From NCBI GenBank assembly GCA_021805025.1, contig JAJZGF010000008.1:1-64000 (forward strand): 64,000 nucleotides of DNA. The letters run 5' to 3'. The notes under the pieces are model-generated. The model was not told where the DNA came from. It ran no database searches and saw nothing but the letters and a program-made list of their open reading frames with translations. This DNA is from Acidobacteriota bacterium. GTDB lineage: Bacteria > Acidobacteriota > Terriglobia > Terriglobales > Acidobacteriaceae. Both the position numbers and the translations under genes were made by a program. Shown in pieces: positions 25,847 to 36,939 of this stretch (position 1 is its first letter; each line of letters starts with the position of its first letter).

Positions 25847-26191
25847 GTGGCTCTGACAATTGCTTCCCGGGAGGTGGACGGCGTGACCGTACTCGACCTC
25901 AACGGGCGGATTACCCTGGGCGAAGGCAGCGTTCAACTGCGCGAAGCAATTCGCGATCTCATCAGCAAGGGCATGAAGAGCATCCTGCTGAACATGGGCG
26001 ACGTGAACTACATCGACAGCTCCGGTCTGGGCGAGCTCGTCAGCGCCTACACCACTGGCAAGAATCAGGGTGCTGCGCTCAAGCTCCTCAGTCTCACCAA
26101 GAAGGTCAAGGACGTGCTCCAGCTCACCAAGCTCTACACCGTCTTTGACATCTTCGACGACGAGGCCAGCGCCATCGCTTCTTTCAAGTAG
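25847..26191 (+). CDS. STAS-domain anti-sigma factor antagonist
   Basis: 114 residues, single STAS domain. The phosphorylation loop reads NYIDSSGLGELV, the standard RsbV/SpoIIAA motif with the acceptor serine. The GTG start at 25847 has AAGGAGGAG 5 bases upstream. It lies downstream of the RsbW-like kinase on the same strand and probably forms a partner-switching pair with it. No sigma factor gene is adjacent, so the controlled target is elsewhere. Confidence 0.9.
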   Translation: MALTIASREVDGVTVLDLNGRITLGEGSVQLREAIRDLISKGMKSILLNMGDVNYIDSSGLGELVSAYTTGKNQGAALKLLSLTKKVKDVLQLTKLYTVFDIFDDEASAIASFK

Positions 26192-26216
26192 CTTTCCACG
26201 AGCTGCCTCCTGCCCT

Positions 26217-26265
26217 CCATGCGAAAAGGGCCATCTCTGCAAGCGAGATGGCCCTTTTCGCATGG
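26217..26265. terminator. Bidirectional hairpin terminator
   Basis: A perfect 21-bp inverted repeat (26217-26237 with 26245-26265) around a 7-base loop, containing AAAAGGGCC/GGCCCTTTT. It sits between the convergent STAS and lemA genes, starting 25 bases after one stop and ending 5 bases before the other. Confidence 0.85.
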
Positions 26266-26270
26266 TCGTC

Positions 26271-26849
26271 TTAGAACTTCACGCCAGGCACCTGCTGCGC
26301 CGCCGGGCTCGCCGTAAAGTAGGCCGTGTTCTGCTTGTACCCTGCGATCCCCGCCCAGATGCTGTTCGGAAACTGCAGCACAAACGTGTTGTAGGTCTGC
26401 AGCGAATCGTTGTAGCGCTTGCGGGCCACGCCTATCCGGTTTTCCGTGCCGGCCAGTTCATCCTGCAACCGCATGAACTGCTCGCTTGACCGCAGTTGCG
26501 GATAGTTCTCCGTCAGCATCAGCAGCCGGCCCAGTGCACCGTCCAGCTGATTGTTGGCCGCGATCTTCGCCGACGGCCCCTGCGCATTCAGCATCCCCGC
26601 GCGCGCGTTGGCAATGTCGCCAAACACCGTGCTCTCTTCTTTGGTAAACCCCTTCACCGTCTCCACCAGGTTCGGGATCAGGTCGGCCCGGCGCTCCATC
26701 TGCACATCCACCTCTGACCACGAGGCCTTCACGTCCTGATCGTAGGCCACCATCTGATTCCGCGCGCTTACATAGCTTGAAAACACCATCAGCGCCACCA
26801 GAACCAGCACCCCCGCAATTCCAAGTCCTATCAAAAGTCCACGACGCAT
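26271..26849 (-). CDS. LemA family protein
   Basis: 192 residues with an N-terminal signal-anchor helix (LLIGLGIAGVLVLVALMVFSS) and a long coiled-coil-like helical body. The family hallmark NQMVAYDQDVKASWSEVDVQ and RRADLIPNLVETVKGF is present, as is the C-terminal YNTFVLQFPNSIWA. LemA proteins are membrane-anchored and of unclear function, often encoded with TPM-domain proteins, as here. GGAGGAG lies upstream. The C-terminal PGVKF is typical. Confidence 0.92.
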   Translation of the reverse strand: MRRGLLIGLGIAGVLVLVALMVFSSYVSARNQMVAYDQDVKASWSEVDVQMERRADLIPNLVETVKGFTKEESTVFGDIANARAGMLNAQGPSAKIAANNQLDGALGRLLMLTENYPQLRSSEQFMRLQDELAGTENRIGVARKRYNDSLQTYNTFVLQFPNSIWAGIAGYKQNTAYFTASPAAQQVPGVKF

Positions 26850-26912
26850 ACAGTTCTTACTCTCCTCCGGCTTCCACCGTGGGAAGCCTCTGCTGCAAAC
26901 AACCTCGTTGAA

Positions 26913-27701
26913 CTACCAGTCGCCGCCCGCGCCGCCGCCGCCGAAGCCGCCGCCGCCAAAGCCGCCAAATCCACCGCCGCCTCCGCCTCCACCACCCAGG
27001 CCGCCACCACCACCGCCGCCCATCGAGGTCAACGCCCAGATGCCCCCCAAGAGCCCGAAGCTGCCAAACACCCGCAGCAGATAAAAGAGAACAACAATTG
27101 CGATCAGAATCAGTTGAAAAACCTTGAACCCCGACACCGGACGCTCCACCGACTTCGGTGGCGCCGGCTCATCGGTCAGCGTCACATTGGCGTCGGTGGC
27201 GATCACCTGCGCAACCTGCCCTGCCGCCAGCAGCACTGCGCTGTCATAGTCGTTGGCCCGCAGGTACGGCACCATCGCCCGGCCGATGTCGCCCACCTTG
27301 CCATCCGGCAGGATGCCCTCCAGCCCGTAGCCCACCTCGATCCTGTATTTGTGGTCGTCCACCGCCAGCAGCACCAGCGCTCCGCGGTCTGAACCCTTCC
27401 GCCCCATCTTCCACTTGGTCTCAAGCGCGTCCGCAAAGTCCGCCGCGTCGTCGCCGTTCAGGTTGCGGACCGTCACAATCGCAAGCTGCGCATTAGCCTT
27501 CGAGTGGTCAAGCTGCGCGCACAGCCCGTCCAGTTGCGCCACCGTCTGGGCTGACAGCACATGGGCATAATCGCTTACATAATCCGTGGGTTGCGGCAGA
27601 TCCTTCACCTGCTCGGCTCCGCCGCCCAAAGTCGACAATCCGAGCGCGGCCGCCACAAGCAGCTGAAGAGAAGCAAAGAACGTGCGGTGAAAAACTTTCA
27701 T
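26913..27701 (-). CDS. TPM-domain (YgcG-like) secreted/membrane protein with poly-Gly tail
   Basis: About 262 residues: signal peptide (MKVFHRTFFASLQLLVAAALG), a TPM domain (about 35-175: YVSDYAHVLSAQTVAQLDGL, RGALVLLAVDDHKYRIEVGYGLEG, then GDIGRAMVPYLRANDYD), a transmembrane helix (VFQLILIAIVVLFYLLRVFG) and a tail of about 50 residues that is almost all Gly and Phe, ending GAGGDW. This architecture matches YgcG/TPM_phosphatase proteins. GGAG precedes the ATG at 27701. It lies 63 bases upstream of lemA on the same strand, a recurrent pair linked to membrane-protein maintenance. Confidence 0.9.
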   Translation of the reverse strand: MKVFHRTFFASLQLLVAAALGLSTLGGGAEQVKDLPQPTDYVSDYAHVLSAQTVAQLDGLCAQLDHSKANAQLAIVTVRNLNGDDAADFADALETKWKMGRKGSDRGALVLLAVDDHKYRIEVGYGLEGILPDGKVGDIGRAMVPYLRANDYDSAVLLAAGQVAQVIATDANVTLTDEPAPPKSVERPVSGFKVFQLILIAIVVLFYLLRVFGSFGLLGGIWALTSMGGGGGGGLGGGGGGGGGFGGFGGGGFGGGGAGGDW

Positions 27702-28163
27702 CGCTCTCCATTGTACGAGTCCATCCACCAGTTCGTTCCGCACCCCCACAGCCCAGGGCGTTTCGCTTTCGATTCTGAACCCTGGGGAACTGCCAAACCC
27801 GCCCAGCTGGTTCGCTGCCGTCAACACCCCTTGGCCCAACATTTTCTCTATCCTCCTCATTCCATTCATAAAAAGCCTGCCGCCGTTTTGCAGATCATTT
27901 CCCTCCCAAATCGCACAATCAAACTATTCATGCAAACCACGCTCTCCAATCCGTCCGCGATCTCCGCGGTTCATTCTGCCGGAGATCCCCGGGTTTATAC
28001 CCGGAGAAGAAATACCCACCCCACTTTGCGAGATTTGCGGTTTTCCATATTTCCCTTGCACAAAAGTGCGAAGTCAATTTCGGATAATCTTCGCGTTTTG
28101 CCGCGCCGGAACTGTACGACTCCTGGTCGAATGCGCGCCCCCGTCAACCCGCATTCGGCTACC
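27702..28163. other. Intergenic region between divergent TPM and nnrDE genes
   Basis: About 460 bases with lower GC in the middle (27890-28110). The only structure I see is a small hairpin, CCGGGT-TTAT-ACCCGG near 27990-28005, and GCAC-AAAA-GTGC near 28057-28068. The plus frame stays open into nnrDE but has no family content or ribosome-binding site upstream of 28164. Confidence 0.5.
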
Positions 28164-29813
28164 ATGGTTGCCATGCAAGTCTTATCCGCAGCGGAGATGC
28201 AAACCTGTGACCGCGTCACATCTGAGCGCTACGGCGTCCCCTCGCTCAGGCTTATGCGCACTGCGGCGGCTGCGGTAGCCGGATGTGCGCGCGAGATGTT
28301 TCCCAGGGTGCGTCGCGTCACCGTGCTCTGCGGCTGCGGCAACAACGGCGGCGACGGCCTGATGGCCGCGCGCATGTTGGCCGCCGCCGGACTCCAGGTG
28401 ACCACGCTGCTCCTCGGGTCCATAGACAAGTTGACCGACGACGCCTCCGAGGCCTGGCGCGAGCTCGTTAACCCGGTCCAGGGACTCATTCACATCGTCA
28501 CCACGGCGGAAGAGTTGGTTCACCACAACAGCGCGCTCGCCACGGACCTGATTCTCGATGCCATCGTCGGCACCGGCTTCAAGCCGCCGCTCAGGGGCCT
28601 GGCTCTTGCCGCGCTCGAATGGGTCAGCGCCAGCGCAGCGCCGATTCTTGCTGTCGATCTGCCCTCCGGCTGGCCCGCCGACGCAACCGCGGCGACCGTG
28701 GACAGTCCCGTCTTCCCCGCAGATGCTGTCGTCACCTTCACCGCTCCCAAGCCCGCGCACCTCTTCGGCCAGCTCACTCGCCGCTGGCATCAGCCCATTG
28801 TGGTCGCTCCCATCGGCTCGCCGGGTGAGGCCATCGTGTCGTCCCTCAACATCGGCTGGGCCGGCTCAGCTCTCGCGCTCGCGCAGCAGCCGCGCCCCGC
28901 TGCGGCAAACAAGGGTAACTTCGGCCACGTCCTCGTCCTCGGCGGTTCGCTCGGCAGGTCCGGCGCGCCCTCCATGGCCGCGCTCGCCGCGCTCCGCACC
29001 GGCGCAGGACTCGTCACCGCCGCCGTCCCCGCGCCCATTCTGCCCATCGTCGCCGCGGTTGCGCCCGAGCTCATGACCCGGCCCCTCACTGCCACTGAAG
29101 ATGGCCAGATCGCCGCAGACAACGCCCGGCCCAAGCAGATTGAAGCCCTCATCGCAGGCATCACGGTCCTCGCCATCGGCCCCGGTACCGGCCAAAGCGC
29201 AGACACCATCAAGTTCGTCGCCGGCATCCTCTCCGCTACAAAAATGCCCGCCGTCATCGATGCCGATGCGCTCAACATCCTCGCCCGCAAACCTGTTCTG
29301 CTCACAAAACTCGCCCTGGGCCGCACCCTCGTCCTCACCCCGCATCCGGGCGAGATGGCGCGCCTTGCCGGCATCACAACCGCCGAGGTGCAGGCCAACC
29401 GTCTTGCCATCGCGCGCGACTTCGCCCAGCGTCACGGCGTAACCGTCGTACTGAAAGGCTGGCGCACGCTCATCGCGCACTCCGACGGCCGCGTCGCCGT
29501 CAACACCACCGGGAATCCCGGCATGGCCAAAGGCGGCAGCGGCGATCTTCTCGCCGGCATCGTCGCAGCCATGCTTGCACAATATCCCGCCCAGCCTGCG
29601 CGCGCCGTCGAGGCCGCTGTTTATCTCCACGGCCTTGCCGCGGACCTCGCCGTGCGCCAGGCACACGAGCACACCCTGCTCGCGACCGACAGCCTGCGTG
29701 AACTGGCCAGCGCTTTTCAAGTTCACATGCCCGGCAGAAACGGTTATGTTTGGTTACAGGGGCTTCCGCCGGAGTCGCTTCCAGCCGCGCCGCCGCACGA
29801 GGGAATAGCATGA
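28164..29813 (+). CDS. nnrDE: Bifunctional NAD(P)H-hydrate repair enzyme
   Basis: Repairs damaged nicotinamide cofactors: the N-terminal YjeF-type epimerase (about residues 1-215) interconverts R- and S-NAD(P)HX, and the C-terminal ribokinase-like dehydratase (about 235-530) regenerates NAD(P)H using ADP. Motifs: CGCGNNGGDGLMAARML, AIVGTGFKPPL and VDLPSGWPAD in the epimerase; LVLGGSLGRSGAPSMAA, TPHPGEMARLAG and NPGMAKGGSGDLLAG in the dehydratase. The start is ATG at 28164 or 28173 (MQVLSAAEM), neither with a strong ribosome-binding site. The stop overlaps the start of tsaE, a common arrangement. Confidence 0.94.
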   Translation: MVAMQVLSAAEMQTCDRVTSERYGVPSLRLMRTAAAAVAGCAREMFPRVRRVTVLCGCGNNGGDGLMAARMLAAAGLQVTTLLLGSIDKLTDDASEAWRELVNPVQGLIHIVTTAEELVHHNSALATDLILDAIVGTGFKPPLRGLALAALEWVSASAAPILAVDLPSGWPADATAATVDSPVFPADAVVTFTAPKPAHLFGQLTRRWHQPIVVAPIGSPGEAIVSSLNIGWAGSALALAQQPRPAAANKGNFGHVLVLGGSLGRSGAPSMAALAALRTGAGLVTAAVPAPILPIVAAVAPELMTRPLTATEDGQIAADNARPKQIEALIAGITVLAIGPGTGQSADTIKFVAGILSATKMPAVIDADALNILARKPVLLTKLALGRTLVLTPHPGEMARLAGITTAEVQANRLAIARDFAQRHGVTVVLKGWRTLIAHSDGRVAVNTTGNPGMAKGGSGDLLAGIVAAMLAQYPAQPARAVEAAVYLHGLAADLAVRQAHEHTLLATDSLRELASAFQVHMPGRNGYVWLQGLPPESLPAAPPHEGIA

Positions 29814-30283
29814 GCAACGCAGCACCCGCCGTCGAGGGCCGCATCCACGAGTTCCGGACCGCAAGCGGAGCGGACACGATCCAGTTGGGACGCAAGCTTG
29901 CCCGTCTGCTTCATCCGCCGCAACTGCTCATCCTCCAAGGCGACCTCGGCACTGGCAAGACTACACTCGTCAAGGGCATCGCCCAGGCTCTCGATGCCGC
30001 CGACCCCGACGAAGTCACCAGCCCCACCTTTACGCTGCTGCATGAGTACGATGGCTCGCTTGACGGCCAGTCCGTCAAGCTCTTTCACCTCGATGTCTAC
30101 CGCCTCGAAGGCGAGCGGCAGTTGGAGACGCTTGGCCTCGACGATCTGCTCACACCCGACGCTCTCGTACTCGTCGAGTGGGGCGAGAAGTTCAAGAGCA
30201 TCCGCAAAAAGGCCACGGGCGAAATTGTCATTGCCTCTGAGGGCGGCGACGCGCGCCGCATCACCGTTACGCTCAAAAGCTGA
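29810..30283 (+). CDS. tsaE: tRNA threonylcarbamoyladenosine synthesis ATPase TsaE
   Basis: 157 residues. TsaE is the P-loop ATPase that, with TsaB and TsaD, installs t6A at position 37 of ANN-decoding tRNAs. Walker A GDLGTGKTTLVKG, the VTSPTFTLLHEY segment, HLDVYRLEG and VEWGEK are all family hallmarks. The ATG at 29810 overlaps the nnrDE stop (ATGA) and follows GAGGGA. Translational coupling to nnrDE is widespread. Confidence 0.95.
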   Translation: MSNAAPAVEGRIHEFRTASGADTIQLGRKLARLLHPPQLLILQGDLGTGKTTLVKGIAQALDAADPDEVTSPTFTLLHEYDGSLDGQSVKLFHLDVYRLEGERQLETLGLDDLLTPDALVLVEWGEKFKSIRKKATGEIVIASEGGDARRITVTLKS

Positions 30284-30309
30284 AACGCAACCCCCAGGCC
30301 CGCATTGCC

Positions 30310-31314
30310 ATGCAGCGACTTCCTTTTCACGAGCTCCAGGCCACCCTCGCCGGCATTCTTGTCGGGCTCGGCTTTGCGCCGGCGCGTGCCGCCCATTGCG
30401 CGCAGCTCTTTGCAGAGACCACGCGAGACGGTGTCTACTCACACGGCGTCCATCGATTTCCGCGCTTCGTTGCCATGATCCGCAACGGCAATATCCGTGT
30501 CGATGCCGAGCCTGCGCTGGTTACGCGCTTCGGCGCAGTCGAGCGATGGGATGGCCATCGCGGCCCCGGCAACCTCAACGCCCATGCGTCCATGCAGCGC
30601 GCCATCGCACTTGCTCGCGAGCACGGCATCGGCTATGTGAGCCTCGCCAACACCAACCACTGGATGCGCGGCGGCACTTACGGATGGCAGGTTGCAGAGG
30701 CCGGCATGATCGGCATCTGCTGGACAAATACGCTGCCCAATCTGCCCGTGTGGGGCGGGGTCGAACCCTGCATCGGTAACAATCCTCTAATCTTCGCTGT
30801 GCCGCGCGCAGCGGGTCACGTCGTGTTGGACATGGCTATCTCGCAGTTCTCGTTCGGGGCGCTGGAAAGCTATAAAGCCCGCGGAGAGATGCTGCCCGTC
30901 GATGGAGGCTTCGATCGCCAAGGACAGCTCACGCGCGACCCCGCCGCGATTGAAGCGTCCGGCCGCGCGCTGCCCGTCGGCTATTGGAAAGGCTCCGGCC
31001 TCTCGGTCCTGCTGGACATGATTGCCGCGATGACCTCCCTTGGCCTCGCCACTCATCAGCTCGCAGGCGATCCGCTGCAGGAGGCCGGCATCTCGCAGGT
31101 CTTTCTTGCCATTCAGCCCGCAGCATTTGGCTCTGCCGATCACTCCGCGCGCATCGCCGACGAAATCGTTGCCTCGCTGCACCGCTCTTCACCCACAGAC
31201 CAGCACACACCCATCCGTTATCCCGGCGAACGGACCTTGCAGATTCGCGCAGAAAACCTTGCCCGCGGCGTTCCTGTCGACCCAGCCGTCTGGGCAGAGA
31301 TTCTCACGCTGTAA
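30310..31314 (+). CDS. yiaK: 2,3-diketo-L-gulonate reductase-like Ldh-family oxidoreductase
   Basis: 334 residues of the malate/L-lactate dehydrogenase-2 family. SHGVHRFPRFVAMI, NTNHWMRGGTYGWQVAEAG, GICWTNTLPNLPVWGG, GNNPLIFAVPR and LPVGYWKGSGLSVLLDMIA follow E. coli YiaK (2,3-diketo-L-gulonate reductase, NADH-dependent) almost step by step. The family lacks a Rossmann fold and uses a conserved histidine in the TNHW motif. It starts 26 bases after tsaE. A role in ketogulonate or other uronate-derived sugar catabolism fits the adjacent GH88/GH105 gene, but the true substrate may differ. Confidence 0.85.
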   Translation: MQRLPFHELQATLAGILVGLGFAPARAAHCAQLFAETTRDGVYSHGVHRFPRFVAMIRNGNIRVDAEPALVTRFGAVERWDGHRGPGNLNAHASMQRAIALAREHGIGYVSLANTNHWMRGGTYGWQVAEAGMIGICWTNTLPNLPVWGGVEPCIGNNPLIFAVPRAAGHVVLDMAISQFSFGALESYKARGEMLPVDGGFDRQGQLTRDPAAIEASGRALPVGYWKGSGLSVLLDMIAAMTSLGLATHQLAGDPLQEAGISQVFLAIQPAAFGSADHSARIADEIVASLHRSSPTDQHTPIRYPGERTLQIRAENLARGVPVDPAVWAEILTL

Positions 31315-31437
31315 CGGAATCGCGGGCAGCGCGTGCGCCTTTGCCGCATCCCACAGCCTCGGTGCGCAGAGGTCTCTGTCGATCGGCAATTTCGAGACAC
31401 CTTGCGGCAAATCTTTCTTCCGCTTTAGTCCCGGTTC

Positions 31438-32631
31438 TTAACGGCCGATGTGCGCAACCTCAGAACCGGCGAGCAGAAAGGCTCCGGTTCCGAAAACGTA
31501 ACTCGCCCCAGGCGAGTACGCTCCGGGCGCTGCTCCCACGGGCTGAATGCAGCCCAGGCGGCCATCTTCATAAATGTGGGTAACCAGCCCGCTCCAACCC
31601 TTCAGAATTACGGGGCGATACGTTTTGCGATCGAGAATTCCGTGGTTCACTCCCCATGCCATTGCGTAGACGAAGAAGGCCGAGCCGGAGTTTTCGGGAT
31701 ACGGGTAGTCTGCGGCATCCAGCAGGCCGGGCCTCCAGAGCCCGTCTTTGCCCTGAAGCTCGCGGATTCTTGACGACATCAGGCGCAGCTTCTCTACAAA
31801 GAAGGGACGGCGGGGATCGTCTTCGGGGAGGAACATAAGAACCCGAACCAGACCAGCCATGACCCAACCGTTGCCTCGCGACCAGAAAACCTTGTTGCCG
31901 TTCTTCTCCCGTTTGTCCAGGTAACTCTGATCGCGATAGAAGAGGTGCTCCTGGGGATCCCAAAGGAGCTTTGAGGTAATCTGCCACTCGCGATTCATGT
32001 AATCGAGATATTTTTCCCGGTGCGTGACGGCGGCCAGTTGCGTCCAGACAGGCGGCGCCATAAAGAGAGCATCGCACCACCACCAGACAGGCTTCTGCGG
32101 ATCGTCCGGCGCGAGCATTACTTCATCGAATTGCTGCTCGAGAGGGGTCAGGTCTTTCGGATCGCGCTGCTGGCTATAGAGCCACAGGTAGGACTGGCCG
32201 ATCGCCTGATCATCTGCATGATACCTTCGCGGCCCAAGCGCCCACTGATAATGCTCCGAAACGCCCTTCACAAAATCCCGATAGCGCGTATCCTGCAGCG
32301 TGTCTGAAGCCGCCAGCATCCCGAGATAGAGCGTGGCGAACGTCCAGTCCCGGCTGAAGGTTCCATCCACGCGAGCCAATTGCCAGTCTGCAACTTTACG
32401 CATCGCGGTTCTTACAGCAGCGGGGCGCACGCTTCCAGAAAGGCGCGACGCAGGCGGACCCGGATCTGCGGGTGCATCCCCGACCAATGCCTGGCTCTCA
32501 TTTGTACTCAACTGCGCATGCAACCGGGAAGCTGGCAGGATGCAAAAGATGCAGATCAGCAAGCCGGCAGCCGGAGGAACGAGCCGGACCTGGGCAAGTA
32601 CCGGAAACGTGAATCGACTCGAATTCCTCAT
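31438..32631 (-). CDS. Secreted GH88/GH105 unsaturated uronyl hydrolase
   Basis: About 397 residues. A signal peptide (hydrophobic core AAGLLICIFCILPAS, cleavage near LHA-Q) is followed by an (alpha/alpha)6 barrel with family motifs WTFATLYLGMLAASD, RRYHADDQAIGQSYLWLY, WWWCDALFMAPPVWTQL, VFWSRGNGWVMAGL and KDGLWRPGLLDAADYPYPENSGS. YteR/RhiN-type enzymes hydrate and release the 4,5-unsaturated uronic acid left by pectin or rhamnogalacturonan lyases. The aspartate in HADDQAIGQ is the likely catalytic residue. The ATG at 32631 gives a proper signal peptide; a longer TTG start at 32703 is possible. Convergent with the YiaK-like gene. Confidence 0.88.
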   Translation of the reverse strand: MRNSSRFTFPVLAQVRLVPPAAGLLICIFCILPASRLHAQLSTNESQALVGDAPADPGPPASRLSGSVRPAAVRTAMRKVADWQLARVDGTFSRDWTFATLYLGMLAASDTLQDTRYRDFVKGVSEHYQWALGPRRYHADDQAIGQSYLWLYSQQRDPKDLTPLEQQFDEVMLAPDDPQKPVWWWCDALFMAPPVWTQLAAVTHREKYLDYMNREWQITSKLLWDPQEHLFYRDQSYLDKREKNGNKVFWSRGNGWVMAGLVRVLMFLPEDDPRRPFFVEKLRLMSSRIRELQGKDGLWRPGLLDAADYPYPENSGSAFFVYAMAWGVNHGILDRKTYRPVILKGWSGLVTHIYEDGRLGCIQPVGAAPGAYSPGASYVFGTGAFLLAGSEVAHIGR

Positions 32632-32801
32632 CAATATCGTTCTCACCAAAAGCTCGGATTCATGAGAGGAATCATCATCCATCCTGGGGATGCTCGATGG
32701 CAACCAGAGCCCTCAATTTTCCCCATGTCCTGCGGGAGGATGCGCTCAAGGTGCGAGCCGAACTCACTTCTGTCGCTCAGGTTGATCGATCGGTCCCCAA
32801 A

Positions 32802-35063
<2,262 letters not shown>

Positions 35064-35101
35064 GTTCGGTTGACAGATCCTGAGCGTTCTACAAGGCATA
35101 C

Positions 35102-35140
35102 CCTCAACCTGGCACCGGGTTATTCCGGACCAGGTTGAGG
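35102..35140. terminator. Bidirectional hairpin terminator after katG
   Basis: CCTCAACCTGG (35102-35112) pairs perfectly with CCAGGTTGAGG (35130-35140), with an inner CCGG/CCGG stem around GTTATT. It separates convergent katG and the MFS gene. Confidence 0.75.
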
Positions 35141-35168
35141 CAGTGCCGCCGGACCAGCGGAGCGATTT

Positions 35169-36482
35169 TCAACCGACGCCAGCTTCGGCGGGGTGCCGAT
35201 CAGCGAAAACAATTGGGTCTTTCACAATCAGAAGGTAAGAAAGCGCGCCAAGAATTGAGACCATCGAGCAGATCACCAAGGTGAGATGGAACGAGTGGGT
35301 ACGATCGAGCAGCCAGCCGGTGATGACAGGCGCAAACGAGGCACAGACGAAGCTGCCGAAGTTTTGGATTGCAGCCACGGCACCGACGGCTCCTCGAGGC
35401 GCAATGGACTGCACAAGCCCCCAGCCTGAGTTTCCCGCAAGATAGGTGAAGAAGAGCGCCATTCCAATGGCAAACGCGGCGGCAGTTGCGCCGGGAACAT
35501 ACGGCACCAGCAATGTAGATGCGGCAGAACACGTCATTCCAATGACGAGAAGAGTTCTGTGGCTGTTGATCGGAGAAACGCCATTGCGTACGAGCAGATC
35601 TGCGATGATGCCGCTCAACAACATGCCAACGGCGCCGCAAGAGAAGGGGATCATCGCAAGCATTCCGGTTCTCGCGACGCTAACGTGATGTTCAGCCTCA
35701 AGGTAGTTCGGCATCCAGGACATGTAAAGCCACACCGTGTAGTTAATGCCGCCGAACCCGAGCATCATTCCCCAAACAGTGCGCAAACGAAATAGGCCCC
35801 ACCATTGGGAGAAGGAAATGCGGACGGAACCGCCCCGTCGACCCGACGCTTCGAGGTACGCCAGCTCACTTTTGTTCAAGGAAACCTTTTTGCGATCACG
35901 ATAGAGAGCGAACCATGCAATTGAAAGGACCAGACCGGGGATACCAATCAGCATGAACATGCCTCGCCATCCAAACGCCAGCATGGTGATTGTGAGAATG
36001 GGCGGGGCGATGGCCTGCCCCAGAGTGGTTGAAGCGTTGACAATGCCCATTGGCGTAGCGCGATCGCGAACATCGAACCAGTCGTTGACCGTTTTCACCG
36101 AAGAGACAACGAAAGGCGATTCACCTACAGCCAAACCTACGCGTGCGCCCACAAATGAGGCGAAGCCTCTCACAAGGCCGGTTGCCGCCTGCGTCAAGGA
36201 CCAAAGAAACATCCCCGCGCCAAGCACCAGACGTTCGCCGAATCGGTCCAGAAGTATCCCCATAGGGAGTTGTGAGATGGCGTACGACAGCGAGAATATC
36301 GATAACAAGACGCCCATCCGCGTCGCGGAGATGCCGATATCCGCGCGGATCGTTGTGTTGGCTATAGCGAGGGAACCGCGATCGATATAGTTGATTACGC
36401 CTGCGATCGAGAGAATGGAAACCGCGATGATTTGTATTCGCGCAATGCGTCGCGGCTTGTGAGGCTTGGTACCAGAGTCCAT
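35169..36482 (-). CDS. MFS transporter, anion:cation symporter (hexuronate-like) family
   Basis: 437 residues with about twelve hydrophobic helices. The first helix (ILSIAGVINYIDRGSLAIA), the loop LLDRFGERLVLG between helices 2 and 3, and ARVGLAVGESPFVVSSVKTVNDWF match the ACS family that includes ExuT, GudP and other hexuronate/glucarate transporters. Given the neighbouring GH88/GH105 and YiaK-like genes, uptake of a uronate or related acid sugar is a fair inference; specificity cannot be read. No operon partner. Confidence 0.85.
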   Translation of the reverse strand: MDSGTKPHKPRRIARIQIIAVSILSIAGVINYIDRGSLAIANTTIRADIGISATRMGVLLSIFSLSYAISQLPMGILLDRFGERLVLGAGMFLWSLTQAATGLVRGFASFVGARVGLAVGESPFVVSSVKTVNDWFDVRDRATPMGIVNASTTLGQAIAPPILTITMLAFGWRGMFMLIGIPGLVLSIAWFALYRDRKKVSLNKSELAYLEASGRRGGSVRISFSQWWGLFRLRTVWGMMLGFGGINYTVWLYMSWMPNYLEAEHHVSVARTGMLAMIPFSCGAVGMLLSGIIADLLVRNGVSPINSHRTLLVIGMTCSAASTLLVPYVPGATAAAFAIGMALFFTYLAGNSGWGLVQSIAPRGAVGAVAAIQNFGSFVCASFAPVITGWLLDRTHSFHLTLVICSMVSILGALSYLLIVKDPIVFADRHPAEAGVG

Positions 36483-36939
36483 GCTCGTTCAAACCACCAA
36501 ACCGCCTCGGGCGATGCGACGGCGCAGGCTTAGTGTAGAGCATTTTCCGAGGGATCGGTGCATCGGCCGCGATGGATCCAAATCCAGCCGTGATGTTCGC
36601 CGTGAGCCTGCTTGCGTCGACGTCCGTGACCGTTAATCGAATCGCGTATACACGCCAATAGGCGTGTGTTGGGAAGAAAGCGCAAACGCGGGCTGCTCCA
36701 CTGGAGCGAAGGGCGTACTTAAACCGGCGCCTCTCGCGCAAAAAACGTGAGCGGCGAATGGTCTTGCGGCATCTCTGCGCACTATTGAGTAGAGCAAACC
36801 CGATCGGTGGTCCTGCCAACATCGTGGATGCGGGGCTTGCAATGATACGAGAACGAGGGAGGCCGGAGGCGTGAGGGAAGACAGGTGAAACTGGGGTTGC
36901 CCAGGTCTCGGCGCGATGCGGGACCTGGGCGGCAGCGCG
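36483..36939. other. Intergenic region, no gene recognised
   Basis: About 457 bases between the minus-strand MFS gene and the downstream end of the lipoprotein gene. A small hairpin ACACGCC-AATA-GGCGTGT is at 36650-36667. Open frames here are short, lack ribosome-binding sites and show no family features. Confidence 0.5.

Noticed and set aside
26913-27080. Poly-glycine coding stretch as a sequencing error or repeat array
   Set aside because: The frame stays open to a normal stop and the Gly/Phe-rich tail is typical of TPM-domain proteins.
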